The position numbers were made by a program, and so were the translations under genes. Below, one piece after another: positions 34,612 to 43,790 of a DNA stretch of 64,000 nucleotides (the stretch's first letter is position 1; every line of letters starts with the position of its first letter). Source of the DNA: Planctomycetota bacterium (GTDB taxonomy: Bacteria > Planctomycetota > SZUA-567 > H5-PLA8). The notes beneath the pieces are model-generated. The model did no database searches. It was given only the letters and a program-made list of their open reading frames with translations, and was not told the origin of the DNA. Location: assembly GCA_027493525.1 (NCBI GenBank), contig JAOSKN010000001.1, forward strand, positions 1,550,001 through 1,614,000, given 5' to 3'.

Positions 34612-36459
34612 ATGATCCCCGGCCGTCTTCTTGATCGGGCTGGCCCAGCCGCCGTCGGCGCGTTACTGCTGGCCTTCTTCGCCGTGGGCCTCGTCTGGCC
34701 GCTGGGGCACGGACTCGTGGAGGCCGTCCACGAGGCCGAAGTCCGCGCGGAGTTGCGCGAAGGCGAGTCGCTGGAGGCCTTCGCGCGGCGCAACGGCGTC
34801 TCGGTCACGGACCTGTATGCGCACAATCGGCTGCCGACCATGCCCAGCGCCGGCACGTCCATCGTGGTCCGCCCCTCCCGCTGGACGCTCGAGCACGTCT
34901 TCGGACTCTTCGCCGCCGACGCCGCGCCCTGGCGCTGGATCCTGAACAGCCTGTTCCTGGCGGTGGTCGTGACGGCGCTGTGCGTGGCGCTGAGCTTCCC
35001 GCTGGCGTACTGGCAGGTGCGGACGCGCTTCCCGGGTCAGGCGCTGCTGGGCGGGCTGCTGCTGCTCCCGCTGGTGCTCCCGCCGTTCGTGGGCGCGATC
35101 GGGCTGCGGCGGCTCTTGTCGCGCTACGGTTCGGTGAACCTGCTGCTGGGGCGCCTGGGGCTCGGCGATCTCTCCGACCCCATCGACTTCCTCGGCGAAC
35201 ACCGCATGCTCGGCTGCGTGGTGGTGATGGTCCTGCACTTCTATCCGCTGATCTACCTGAACCTCTGCGCGGCGCTGGGAAACATCGACCCGTCGCTGCT
35301 GGAGTCCGCGCGCAGCCTGGGGCTCTCGCCGTGGCAGGTGGCGCGGCGGGTGATCCTGCCGCTGTCGGCGCCGGGGCTGATCGCCGGAGGGAGCCTCGTC
35401 TTCGTCGGCGCCTTCACGGACCTCGGCACGCCGCTGGTCTTCAACTACCAGGAAGTCGTCGCGCAGCAGATCTTCAGTCTGGCCAACCAGCAGTCCACGA
35501 ACCCGGCCGCGCCGGCGCTGGTGGCGGTGGTGACGCTGCTGGTGGTCACGCTCTTCGCGCTCACGCGCTGGTCGCTTTCGCGCTACCAGGGCCTGGGCGG
35601 CGGCGGTAAGGGCGCGACGCGCGGCGCGCCGGAGCAACTCCGGGGCAAGGTGGCGTTCTGGCCGGTGGCCGCGCACCTGTTCGTGGTCGCGCTGGCGCTG
35701 TTGCCGCACCTCTCGGTGGTGCTTTCCGGGCTGGCGGGGACGTGGTTCGACGCGGTGCTGCCGGAAAGCTGGACGCTGGCGCACGTGAAGGAGGCCCTTG
35801 CCCATCCGACCGCGCAGGCCGGCGTGCGCAACAGCCTGCTCTACGCGCTGGGGAGCACGGCGGTGGACATCGTGCTGGGACTGGCGTGCGCATGGGTGAT
35901 CGTGCGGCGCGGCGGGTGGGCCGGGCGGGCCATGGACGCGCTGACGCTCGCGCCGCTGGCGATCCCGGGGATCGTGCTGGCCTTCGGGTACGTCGGGGTC
36001 TACGCGAAGTGGTACTCTTCCAGCGAGGCGCTGCTGGGGGTGGGCTGGTACCTGGTCCTGGGTTACGCCGTGCGCCGTTTGCCGTATACTACGCGGGCCT
36101 GCGCGGCGGGGCTGGAGCAGACGCCCAAGGCGCTGGAGGAAGCCGGCGGGAGCCTGGGCGCGCCGCCGGGGCGGGTGCTGGCGAAGATCACCGTCCCGCT
36201 GATCGCGGCGAACGTCGCGGCGGGCGCGATCCTGGCTTTCGCCTTCGCGATGCTGGAGGTCAGCGACAGCCTGATCCTGGCCCAGCGGCCGGCCGACTAC
36301 CCGCTGACGAAGGCGATCTACGCGCTCTTCGGGCGCGTGGGCGACGGCGACCAGTTGGCTTCGGCGCTGGGGCTCTTCGCGCTGGCCTTCATGGCGCTTT
36401 CGCTCCTGTCGGCGGCGGCGTTCCTGGGGCGCAAATGGGGCGAGATGTTCCGCGGATGA
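34612..36459 (+). CDS. ABC transporter permease (iron/thiamine/2-aminoethylphosphonate type) with LysM-like segment
   Basis: 615 aa, two fused permease halves as in SfuB/FbpB/ThiP proteins, with about twelve membrane helices and two EAA-type loops (ESARSLGLSPWQVARRVILP and ALEEAGGSLGAPPGRVLAKI). Between helix 1 (about 12-32) and helix 2 (about 107-130) lies a LysM-like stretch, residues about 45-88: LREGESLEAFARRNGVSVTD, LYAHNRLPTMPSAGTSIVVR. By the usual topology it faces the periplasm and could bind peptidoglycan or chitin-like sugar. No ATPase or binding protein gene is adjacent. The stop overlaps the start of a glycosyltransferase gene (ATGA). Confidence 0.85.
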   Translation: MIPGRLLDRAGPAAVGALLLAFFAVGLVWPLGHGLVEAVHEAEVRAELREGESLEAFARRNGVSVTDLYAHNRLPTMPSAGTSIVVRPSRWTLEHVFGLFAADAAPWRWILNSLFLAVVVTALCVALSFPLAYWQVRTRFPGQALLGGLLLLPLVLPPFVGAIGLRRLLSRYGSVNLLLGRLGLGDLSDPIDFLGEHRMLGCVVVMVLHFYPLIYLNLCAALGNIDPSLLESARSLGLSPWQVARRVILPLSAPGLIAGGSLVFVGAFTDLGTPLVFNYQEVVAQQIFSLANQQSTNPAAPALVAVVTLLVVTLFALTRWSLSRYQGLGGGGKGATRGAPEQLRGKVAFWPVAAHLFVVALALLPHLSVVLSGLAGTWFDAVLPESWTLAHVKEALAHPTAQAGVRNSLLYALGSTAVDIVLGLACAWVIVRRGGWAGRAMDALTLAPLAIPGIVLAFGYVGVYAKWYSSSEALLGVGWYLVLGYAVRRLPYTTRACAAGLEQTPKALEEAGGSLGAPPGRVLAKITVPLIAANVAAGAILAFAFAMLEVSDSLILAQRPADYPLTKAIYALFGRVGDGDQLASALGLFALAFMALSLLSAAAFLGRKWGEMFRG

Positions 36460-37597
36460 CCGAGACCCAGACCCACCCGCGCGACGCCTCCGCGGTGCTG
36501 CTCGTCTCCGAGCCGCTGCGGCCGGGGGGCTCACGGGCTTCGCCCGGACGCTCTTCCGCGGGCTGCGCCAGTCCGGGCTGAAGGTCGCGATGGCCGCGGC
36601 GGGCGCCCCCCCGGCGGGCTTCTTCGAGCCGGCCGAAGCGAAGCACCTCGGCGTCTTCACCGGGATGCTGGGCAGCTTGGCGCGGCCGTTCGTCTTCCGG
36701 CGCCTGCTCGAATGGGCGCGCGAGCGGAAGCCCGCGCTGATCCACGGCCTCTCGGCCTTCACCGCGCCGGCCTGCGCGCGCCTCGCCGAAGTCCTGGACG
36801 TGCCGTACGTGCTGAGCGTCCAGCACCTGCAAGGGAAGGGCGACGTGCGCGTCGACCCGCGGCTGATGCGCGTGATGGTCTGCAACGAGACGCTGCGCGA
36901 GAACCTGGTCAACGACGCGAAGGTGCCGAAGGAGCTGCTGCGCCTGGTCCCGCTGGGCATCGAGATCCCCGCCGAAGTCCCGCCGCCCGTCGCCTTCGAG
37001 GGACGCTGGCCCGTGGTCGCGACCTTCGCGCCGCTGACGGCCTCCCAGGACGTCGCGACCTTCGTCCGCGCGGCCAAGCAGGTCTACGACGTCCGCCTCG
37101 GCGCGTGCCAGTTCCTGGTCGTCGGCGAAGGGCCGGAAGAGACCGGCCTGCGCAAGCTCGCCCGCGAACTGAAGCTCGAGAAGCACCTCACCTTCGCGCA
37201 CGCCGAGGTGCCGCAGGACCGCATCCTGCCCGACGTGGACGTATACGTGCAGACCGCGCGGCAGGAGGCCTTCGGGCTGGGCGTGCTCGCGGCGATGGCC
37301 TGGGGCCGACCGGTGGTGGCCGCCAGCGCCGGCGCGCTGATCGGGCTCGTCGAGGACGGCCGCACGGGCTGCCTCGTCCCGCCCGGCGACCCCGACGCCT
37401 TCGCCGAGAAGATCCTGGAACTGCTCAGCGACGCGCGGCGCCGCGCCGAACTGGGCCGGCAGGGGCGCAACCGCGCCGAGGCGCGCTACCAACTCGACGC
37501 GATGCTCGAGGGCACGCTGCACATCTACGGCGAGGCCCGCGGCCTGTTGACGCCCAGCGCCAGCGGCTCGACCATCGCGCGGCTGTTGCTGAAGTAG
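36456..37597 (+). CDS. GT4-type glycosyltransferase, frameshifted near its start
   Basis: A start ATG at 36456 overlaps the permease stop (ATGA). The frame from it (MTETQTHPRDASAVLLVSEP, LRPGG) ends at 36581, but adding one G to the G6 run at 36524-36529 gives LRPGGLTGFARTLFRGLRQS, GLKVAMAAAGAPPAG, joined to the long frame that is open from 36590 to 37597 (335 aa). The main frame is a GT4-like enzyme: a nucleotide-sugar domain with VVGEGPEETGLRKLARELKL and the E-x7-E motif in ARQEAFGLGVLAAMAWGRPV. Either a sequencing deletion or a real mutation; the tail is otherwise normal. Confidence 0.75.
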
Positions 37598-37654
37598 CGA
37601 ACGGGCCGGATTCTCGCCGTGCCGAGAACCCTCGACAGCCAAGCCCACAGCGCC

Positions 37655-38713
37655 TTACGCCTTCTTCTTGCGCGTATGCGCGAACTCCGTGACGGAAGCC
37701 GGAAGAACCAGCTCGCCCTGCTCGGCCATGCTCAAGAGCGCCGACTCGTCGGTGAGCAGCGGCAGCTTCACTTTCGCGCGGCGGCGGCTCGATTCGTACG
37801 TCGCGAAGATCAGTTCCGTCGCCATCAGCGCGTTGGCGCTGCACAGAATCGAAGGCCTGCCGGCCTGAAGGCACTCGATCGAATCCACGATGTAGCGGAC
37901 GGTGTCGTTCCAGCCGTCCTCCTTCGCGAGCCCCTCGACGCTCTCCCAAGCGCGGCCCTCGCGCAGCACGCGCAGCCCATTCCCGTTCACTTCCAGCCGG
38001 CCCTTCGTCCCGATGGCGTGGACCTCGGTGAGGTCGGTGCGCCGCGCCTGGCCGGTCACGTGCAGGCCCTGCACGCCGTTGGCGAACTGGAAGAGCGAGA
38101 GCCCCGAGGACTCCACAAGCGTCCCGAAGATGTTCCGCGCCTCGGTCGCATCGATCTGGCCCAGCACCCAGTCGACCGGCTGCTGCTTGTTGAAGTAGAA
38201 GAGCATGTCGAACCAGTGCGTGCCCCAGTCGAAGAGGTTGGGGCAATGCGCCTCCAGCCGGATCGGCTCGCCGAGTTCGCCGGCCTCCAGAAGCTCCTTG
38301 GCGCGTACGAACGGCGGGCCGAAGCGGCGCTGGTGGCTGAAGGTCAGCGCGATGCCGGCCTCTTCGCAGGCCTGGTGCATGCGCCGCGCCTCGCCGTACG
38401 TCGGCGCCATGGGCTTTTCGGCGTTGATCAGCTTCGGAGGCTTCGGGGCCTCGACGCAGGCCAGGATCGCCTCCAGGTGCAAGCCCGTCCACAGCGCGAT
38501 GCTCACCACGTCCGGCTTCTCTTCGGCCAGCAGTTCGCGGTAGTCGGCGTAGGTCTTGGGGATCTTGTACTCGTCGGCGGCCTTCTTCGCGCCCTCCGCG
38601 GAGATGTCCGCGCAGGCGGCGAGTTCCACGCCGGGCGCCGCCGCGTAGCCCTTCAAGTGCGCCCGCCCGCGCCCGCCGCAGCCGATCAGACCCACGCGCA
38701 GCTTGCCGCTCAT
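37655..38713 (-). CDS. Gfo/Idh/MocA-family oxidoreductase
   Basis: 352 aa. The Rossmann N-terminus reads VGLIGCGGRGRAHLKGY, followed by the EKP motif (NAEKPMAPTYGEARRM) that positions the catalytic site. The C-terminal alpha/beta domain (NLFDWGTHWFDMLFYFNKQQ) is the family's substrate domain. Such enzymes oxidise, reduce or hydrolyse sugars and related compounds with NAD(P). No signal peptide. It has Lys-rich ends. It is divergent from the DSD1-like gene with repeats between; the substrate is not known. Confidence 0.85.
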   Translation of the reverse strand: MSGKLRVGLIGCGGRGRAHLKGYAAAPGVELAACADISAEGAKKAADEYKIPKTYADYRELLAEEKPDVVSIALWTGLHLEAILACVEAPKPPKLINAEKPMAPTYGEARRMHQACEEAGIALTFSHQRRFGPPFVRAKELLEAGELGEPIRLEAHCPNLFDWGTHWFDMLFYFNKQQPVDWVLGQIDATEARNIFGTLVESSGLSLFQFANGVQGLHVTGQARRTDLTEVHAIGTKGRLEVNGNGLRVLREGRAWESVEGLAKEDGWNDTVRYIVDSIECLQAGRPSILCSANALMATELIFATYESSRRRAKVKLPLLTDESALLSMAEQGELVLPASVTEFAHTRKKKA

Positions 38714-38813
38714 CGATGATGCCCCTCCGGACCTGGATGTATGGATGACCTGTGGTACAGCTTAGCGCGCATGAAGCTCCGAGACAGGACAAGATCGAGA
38801 ACGGAGCAAAGCC

Positions 38814-38945
38814 AGTGAACAGTGAACAGTGAACGGTGACTGCATGGGCTAAAGGTATAGGATGGATCTGTGCAGTTACTGTTTACCGTTTACCGTTGAC
38901 TGTTGACTGTTGACTGTTGACTGCTGACTGTTGCCTGCTGACTGG
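38814..38945. repeat. Tandem-repeat hairpin (GTGAACA / TGACTGT heptamers)
   Basis: The left arm 38814-38843 is a tandem GTGAACA array ending GGTGACTGCA. The right arm begins TGCAGTTACTGTTTACCGTT at about 38871 and continues as tandem TGACTGT heptamers to 38945. The arms are inverted copies of each other in part, with a loop of about 28 bases. It lies between divergent genes, so it is not only a terminator. Confidence 0.75.
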
Positions 38946-38971
38946 TCGCTTTGCCTTTCCGGAGTTTAACG

Positions 38972-40060
38972 ATGGAAACTTTCGCTACGCCCGCGCTGGT
39001 GATCGACTTGGCTGTCGTGGAGCGGAACCTGGCGCGGATGGCCGGGTACGTGAAGCAGCACGGGCTTTCGCTGCGCCCGCACACGAAGACGCACAAGTCG
39101 CTCTTCATGGCGCGGCGGCAGCTCGAACACGGCGGCGCGACGGGCTTGACGGTGGCGAAGGCCGGCGAGGCCGAGGTGATGGCGCAGGCCTCACCCGAAC
39201 TGTACCTGGCCTATCCGGCGCTGGACCGGCCGCGGCTGCGGAAGCTGGCGGACCTCGCGCGGCGCGGGGTCAACCTGCGCGTGGGGCTCGATTCGGCTTT
39301 CGCCGCCGACGCCTTCGCGGAGGCCGCTCGCGCGGCGGGCGTTACGTTCGGCGTGCTGGTCGATCTGGACGTGGGCTACCATCGCACGGGCGTGCCGACG
39401 CCGCATGCGGCGCTCGAACTGGCCCGGCACGTCGCCTCGCGGCGGGGCTTGCGGCTCGACGGATTGATGCTCTACCCCGGGCACCTGATGCACGCGCAGG
39501 ATCTGGACAAGGAACTCGCCGCCGTGCAGGCCCTCGCGGCGGAGACCCTGGCGCTGTGGAAGCAGAGCGGCCTGGAGGCGCGCGTCGTCAGCGGCGGCTC
39601 GACGCCCACGGCCTTCGTCACGCACAAGCTGCCGGCGGTGACCGAGATCCGGCCCGGCACTTACATTTACAACGACATGAACACGGTGGACGGGAAGCTG
39701 TGCGGGCTCGACGACTGCGCCGCGCGCGTGGCCGTGACGGTGATCAGCAACGCCGTGGCGGGGAAGGTCGTGCTCGACGGGGGCTCCAAGACCTTCACCA
39801 GCGACCGCAACGCCTGCCGCGCCGACGCGGGCTTCGGGCATGTCGTGGAGTACCCCGAGGCGAAGATCGTGCGGCTCTCGGAGGAGCACGCCGAGGTGGA
39901 CATCGCGGGCTGCGCGCGCGCGCCGCAGCTCGGCGAACGCCTGCACGTGATCCCCAACCACATCTGTCCCTGCGTGAACCTCCAGGAGCAGGTCTGGCTG
40001 AAGCGCGGGCCGGACGACCTGGTCCCGCTGGAGATCGAGGCTCGCGCGCGCTTAAGTTGA
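38972..40060 (+). CDS. PLP-dependent D-threonine aldolase / D-serine deaminase-like protein (DSD1 family)
   Basis: 362 aa from the ATG at 38972. The alanine-racemase-type barrel carries the PLP Lys in SLRPHTKTHKSLFMARRQLE and the phosphate-binding GGSTPT. The metal-site signature of DSD1/D-threonine aldolases is near the end: HVIPNHICPCVNL (His and Cys ligands). The reaction is cleavage of D-3-hydroxy amino acids, or deamination of D-serine. A sulfatase starts 18 bases downstream, so the two are co-transcribed; the reason is not clear. Confidence 0.85.
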   Translation: METFATPALVIDLAVVERNLARMAGYVKQHGLSLRPHTKTHKSLFMARRQLEHGGATGLTVAKAGEAEVMAQASPELYLAYPALDRPRLRKLADLARRGVNLRVGLDSAFAADAFAEAARAAGVTFGVLVDLDVGYHRTGVPTPHAALELARHVASRRGLRLDGLMLYPGHLMHAQDLDKELAAVQALAAETLALWKQSGLEARVVSGGSTPTAFVTHKLPAVTEIRPGTYIYNDMNTVDGKLCGLDDCAARVAVTVISNAVAGKVVLDGGSKTFTSDRNACRADAGFGHVVEYPEAKIVRLSEEHAEVDIAGCARAPQLGERLHVIPNHICPCVNLQEQVWLKRGPDDLVPLEIEARARLS

Positions 40061-40078
40061 AGAAGGCTCGAGGCTGCC

Positions 40079-41506
40079 ATGGCAACCACCGCACGACCGA
40101 ATGTTCTCTGGCTGATGACCGACGAGCAGCGCCCGGATTCGCTGGGCTGCTACGGGACGCCGTTCGCGCGCACGCCGCACCTGGACGTGCTCGCCGCGAG
40201 CGGGACGCTCTGCCGGACGGCGCTGACGCCGGCGCCGGTCTGCGTGGCCGCGCGCGCGGCGCTGCTCACCGGGCTGCGCCCCTTCGCGACGGGGGTCTCG
40301 CACAACCGCTCGAAGTTCGCGTCCAAGCCGCGCTTCCTGACGGAGTGCTTCGCCGAAGCCGGCTACGCGACGGCGAGCTTCGGGAAGCAGCATTACAACT
40401 GTCCCTTCGGGCGCGCCTTCGCCGAAGAGCGCCTGCTCGTGCTGGGCGAGGCCGTCGATTACTTCGGCTACAAGAAGGGCTACCGGCACGAGGAGTTCGG
40501 CGTGGTCCAGTATCCGGGCGGCCCGGATTCGCGCTGGGTGCTGGCGGGGCGCTACCCCGAGGACGCGGCCACGACGCCCGAGCACGGCAACGTGGATCAC
40601 GCCCTGGCCTGGCACGAACGGCACGCGCGCGAGCGGCCCGAGACGCCCTGGCTGCTGCGGGTCTCCTTCAACGCGCCGCATACGCCGGTGACGGCGCCGG
40701 CGCCGTACGATGGCTGCATCGATCCGGAAGCCGTGGACGCCTGGTTCGCGCGCGCAACGAACCCCCTGGCCGGCGACCGGCCGCGCTACGAGACCGAGCA
40801 CCTGCGCGGGGACTACGCCGGCTCGCAGCGCCTCGACGCGGCGCAGCTTCACGCGCTCCGGCGCTGCTACTACGGCTGCGTCTCGTTCCTCGACGCGCAG
40901 TTCGGGCGGCTGCTGGAGGCGCTCCGCGCCCGCGGGGCGCTCGAGAACACCCTGATCGTGTACCTCTCCGACCACGGCGCGGGGCTGGGCGAGAACGGGC
41001 TGCTGCAGAAGCAGAGTTTCTACGAGCAGGTGGTGAACGTGCCGTGGATCTGGGCGTGGCCGGGGCGCATTCCGTCCGGGCGCCGGATCGAGACGCCGGT
41101 CGAGACGCTGAGCCTGCTGCCGACGCTGCTGGCGTTCTGCGGGCTGGAGGTTCCCGCCGGGCTGCACGCGCCGGCGCTGGCGGAGGACCTCGCGGCGGGG
41201 CGCGAACCGGCCGCGCGGCCGGTCTGCAGCGAGCACGACTACGGGACGCGCAACTACCGCACCGGCGACCGGCTCGCGCTGGTCCGCGACGGGACGTGGA
41301 AGCTCACGCGCTTCCGCGACCCGCGCGACAAGACGCGCTTCGACGACGACCCGCAGGGGAGCCTCTACGATCTGGCCGGCGACCCGTGGGAGCAGGTCAA
41401 CCGCTTCGGCGATCCGGCGCTGCAAGATGTCGTGCGCGAACTGACGGAAAAACTCGACGCGCGCGACCGCGAGATTTACGGCCCGCCGCGGAGCGGGTCC
41501 GAATAG
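40079..41506 (+). CDS. Sulfatase with CxAxR formylglycine motif
   Basis: 475 aa. The N-terminus RPNVLWLMTDEQRPDSLGCY is the metal-binding part of the sulfatase fold. The active-site motif is PVCVAARAALLTG: Cys55 with Ala57 instead of the usual Pro, a form recognised by anaerobic sulfatase-maturing enzymes (anSME) rather than by FGE alone. The other metal site includes YLSDHGAGLGENGLLQK. No signal peptide is seen. It follows the DSD1-like gene with 18 bases between and is followed by yraN after nine bases, so the three share a transcript. Confidence 0.88.
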   Translation: MATTARPNVLWLMTDEQRPDSLGCYGTPFARTPHLDVLAASGTLCRTALTPAPVCVAARAALLTGLRPFATGVSHNRSKFASKPRFLTECFAEAGYATASFGKQHYNCPFGRAFAEERLLVLGEAVDYFGYKKGYRHEEFGVVQYPGGPDSRWVLAGRYPEDAATTPEHGNVDHALAWHERHARERPETPWLLRVSFNAPHTPVTAPAPYDGCIDPEAVDAWFARATNPLAGDRPRYETEHLRGDYAGSQRLDAAQLHALRRCYYGCVSFLDAQFGRLLEALRARGALENTLIVYLSDHGAGLGENGLLQKQSFYEQVVNVPWIWAWPGRIPSGRRIETPVETLSLLPTLLAFCGLEVPAGLHAPALAEDLAAGREPAARPVCSEHDYGTRNYRTGDRLALVRDGTWKLTRFRDPRDKTRFDDDPQGSLYDLAGDPWEQVNRFGDPALQDVVRELTEKLDARDREIYGPPRSGSE

Positions 41507-41515
41507 GGGCGGCGC

Positions 41516-41884
41516 ATGGGCGACCTGCACCGGCTCGGGCCGAAAGGCGAGGACTTCGCGCTGAAGCTCCTGAAAAAGCGCGGGCATAAGCTGCTCGAAC
41601 GGAATTTCCGCTGCGCGCAGGGCGAACTCGATCTGGTCACCTGGCACCGCGGTACGCTGGTCTTCGTGGAAGTCCGCGCGCGCGACGAGAAGGATCCCGC
41701 GCACCCGGCCGAGACGGTCACGCCCGCCAAGCAGAAGAAGGTCGTCCGCGCCGCGCACTGGTATCTGGCCAGGCGCGCGGGGGACCGCGAGCCCCCGCCG
41801 TGCCGCTTCGACGTGGTCTGGGTCACCGCGCGCGACGGCGCGATCCTGGACGGCGGCGTGATCGAAGGCGCCTTTGGCGCGTAG
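41516..41884 (+). CDS. yraN: YraN/UPF0102-family nuclease-like protein
   Basis: 122 aa. The pattern KGEDFALKLLKKRGHKLLER, NFRC..GELDLVTWHRGTLV, FVEVRAR is that of the YraN/UPF0102 family, a restriction-endonuclease-like fold with conserved Glu-Asp-(x)n-Glu-Val-Arg residues. Function is not established; roles in DNA repair or natural transformation have been proposed for relatives. It is the last gene of the DSD1-sulfatase transcript and is followed by an inverted tandem-repeat element. Confidence 0.85.
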   Translation: MGDLHRLGPKGEDFALKLLKKRGHKLLERNFRCAQGELDLVTWHRGTLVFVEVRARDEKDPAHPAETVTPAKQKKVVRAAHWYLARRAGDREPPPCRFDVVWVTARDGAILDGGVIEGAFGA

Positions 41885-41886
41885 CC

Positions 41887-42036
41887 TTCCCAAAAATCCA
41901 ATACTCAAGAACCAAGAGCCAAACAAATCTCAAACTCCAAACTACAGGGCTCAAGCAGACGGTCTTTCTGATGTTTGCTATTTGGTTCTTAATGCTTGTT
42001 TGGTCCTTGGTTCTTAGGTATTGGAGCTTTTTTGGC
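41887..42036. repeat. Long imperfect hairpin of tandem-repeat arms (AACCAAGA type)
   Basis: The left arm (41887-41928: AAAAATCCAATACTCAAGAA, CCAAGAGCCAAACAA) is the near-exact inverse complement of 41996-42036 (TTGTTTGGTCCTTGGTTCTT, AGGTATTGGAGC), with about 67 bases between. It lies between the co-oriented yraN and MATE genes. Confidence 0.85.
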
Positions 42037-42088
42037 AGCCCATTTAGTGGTGGATTCAGCTTGCGCCAGGAGGGCTCCGCGGGGTTAA

Positions 42089-43621
42089 ATGCCCGATTCG
42101 GATCGGAGCCCGCCGAGGCGTGACATGGACCGCGAGACGAAGCGCTTTATCGAGCCGCCCCAAGGCGGCCTGCCGCCGGCGTGCCGCGAGGCGCAGCCGC
42201 TCTCGGCGCGGCTGCCCAGCGTCAGCGGCGCGGCGCCGGATTCGTACCGGGCGATCCTCTATCTGGCCGGCCCGCTGATCCTCTCTTCCACCGGCTACAT
42301 GCTGATGCAGTTCTGCGACGCGCTGTTCCTTTCCTGGCACAGCGAGGCGGCGGTGGCGGCGGCGGTGCCGTCGAGCATGGCGTGTTTCCTGGCGCTATCG
42401 CTGAGCATGGGCGTGGTGAATTTCGCCTCGACTTTCGTCGCGCAATACATGGGCGCGGGCCGCCCGGAGCGCGCGGCGTCGGCGGTGTGGCAGGGGATGT
42501 ACTTCGGGTTGCTGAGCGGTCTGGCGATCGCGGCCGTGCTGACGCCGGCCTCGGAGGCCCTCTTCGCGTGGACGGGGCACGCGCCGGAGATCCAGGCGCT
42601 GGAGGTCGAGTACTTCCGGATCGTCTGCGCCGGCGCGCCGCTGGCCCTGGTGGGCGGGGCGCTGAGCGCCTTCTTCACCGGGCGCGGGGACACGCGCGTC
42701 TTCATGGCCGTGCAACTGCTGGCGGTGGGGCTCAACGCGGTCCTGGATTACGGGCTGATCTTCGGCGCGTGGGGCCTGCCGGCGTGGGGCATGTCGGGCG
42801 CGGCGGCGGCGACGGTGGCGTCCCAGTTGGTGGCCCTGGCGGTGCTTGGCGCCATCTTCTTCGCGCCGGGCCACCGGCGGCGCTTCGGCACCTGGGCGGC
42901 GCGGGGCTTCGACCGGGAGCTGTTCGCGCGGCTGGTCCGTTACGGCGTGCCCAACGGCGTCCGCTTCACGCTGGACATCCTGGCCTGGTCGCTCTTCCTG
43001 GTCTTCATCGGGCGGGTGGGCGCGCGCGAGCTGGCGGCCACTTCCATCGCGTGGCGGATCAACGGGATCGCCTTCTTCCCGCTGCTCGGGCTCTCCTCGG
43101 CCATCTCGATCCTGGTGGGGCACGCGCAGGGCGCGGGGAAGACCGCGCAGGCCGTCGTCTGCACGCGCCGCGGGCTGGCGCTCGCCGAAGGCTGGATGCT
43201 CGCCTCGGCCGCGCTCTTCGTGCTCTGCCCCGAATGGCTCTTCGAGCTGTTCCACGATCCGGCCACGGTACCGGCGGAGAACTTTGCCCTGACGCGCGAG
43301 TTGGGCGTGGCGATCCTGCGCCTCGTCGCGCTCTATTGCCTGCTCGACGGCGTGAACCTCGTGCTGATGGGCGCGCTGCAAGGGGCCGGCGACACGCGCT
43401 GGACGATGGGCGCGTGCCTGGCGATCAACGCGCTCTTTCTGGCGGTGCTGCTGGCGCTCGACGCCATGCGCGCCGGCGCGATCGCGATCTGGGTCGCGGC
43501 CACCGCCTGCGTGATGCTCCAGGCCCTGGTCTGGCTCGCGCGCTTCGCATCAGGGCACTGGAAGGACAAGCGCGTCATCGAGCCGCAGCTCGATCCGGAG
43601 CTCCAGCCGGCGGCGGAGTAG
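42089..43621 (+). CDS. MATE-family multidrug/toxin efflux transporter
   Basis: 510 aa with about twelve membrane helices. The start may be 42089 (AGGAGG 15 bases upstream) or the ATG at 42125 (GAGG close by). MATE features include the internally duplicated two-bundle pattern and the segments LAGPLILSSTGYMLMQFCDA and GLGLPAWGMSGAAAATVASQ-like stretches (AWGLPAWGMSGAAAATVASQ). It exports organic cations or toxins using Na+ or H+ gradients. No regulator is adjacent. It is flanked on both sides by inverted tandem-repeat elements. Confidence 0.88.
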   Translation: MPDSDRSPPRRDMDRETKRFIEPPQGGLPPACREAQPLSARLPSVSGAAPDSYRAILYLAGPLILSSTGYMLMQFCDALFLSWHSEAAVAAAVPSSMACFLALSLSMGVVNFASTFVAQYMGAGRPERAASAVWQGMYFGLLSGLAIAAVLTPASEALFAWTGHAPEIQALEVEYFRIVCAGAPLALVGGALSAFFTGRGDTRVFMAVQLLAVGLNAVLDYGLIFGAWGLPAWGMSGAAAATVASQLVALAVLGAIFFAPGHRRRFGTWAARGFDRELFARLVRYGVPNGVRFTLDILAWSLFLVFIGRVGARELAATSIAWRINGIAFFPLLGLSSAISILVGHAQGAGKTAQAVVCTRRGLALAEGWMLASAALFVLCPEWLFELFHDPATVPAENFALTRELGVAILRLVALYCLLDGVNLVLMGALQGAGDTRWTMGACLAINALFLAVLLALDAMRAGAIAIWVAATACVMLQALVWLARFASGHWKDKRVIEPQLDPELQPAAE

Positions 43622-43632
43622 GGCGACTTCCA

Positions 43633-43782
43633 TGAACCACAGAGAGCGCAGAGGACACAGAGGGGGAAAATGAGTCGGGGCGCGAATTGGGTTTTGAGTG
43701 AACGTAAATAGGGAAGTTGTGCATCGCGTCAGATGTACAAATCCGCTCGTCCTCTGCGTGCTCTGTGCTCTCTGTGGTTAAG
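43633..43782. repeat. Long imperfect hairpin of tandem-repeat arms (ACCACAGAGAGCGCAGAGG type)
   Basis: Left arm 43633-43664 (TGAACCACAGAGAGCGCAGA, GGACACAGAGG) is the inverse complement of 43749-43782 (CCTCTGCGTGCTCTGTGCTC, TCTGTGGTTAAG). The loop is about 85 bases. It separates the convergent MATE and zinc-ribbon genes. Repeats of this type recur in many bacterial genomes and often defeat repeat finders. Confidence 0.85.
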
Positions 43783-43790
43783 AAAGTGTT

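Noticed and set aside
38870..38945. Possible CRISPR array in the heptamer repeat
   Set aside because: Repeat unit is seven bases with no spacers and no cas genes.
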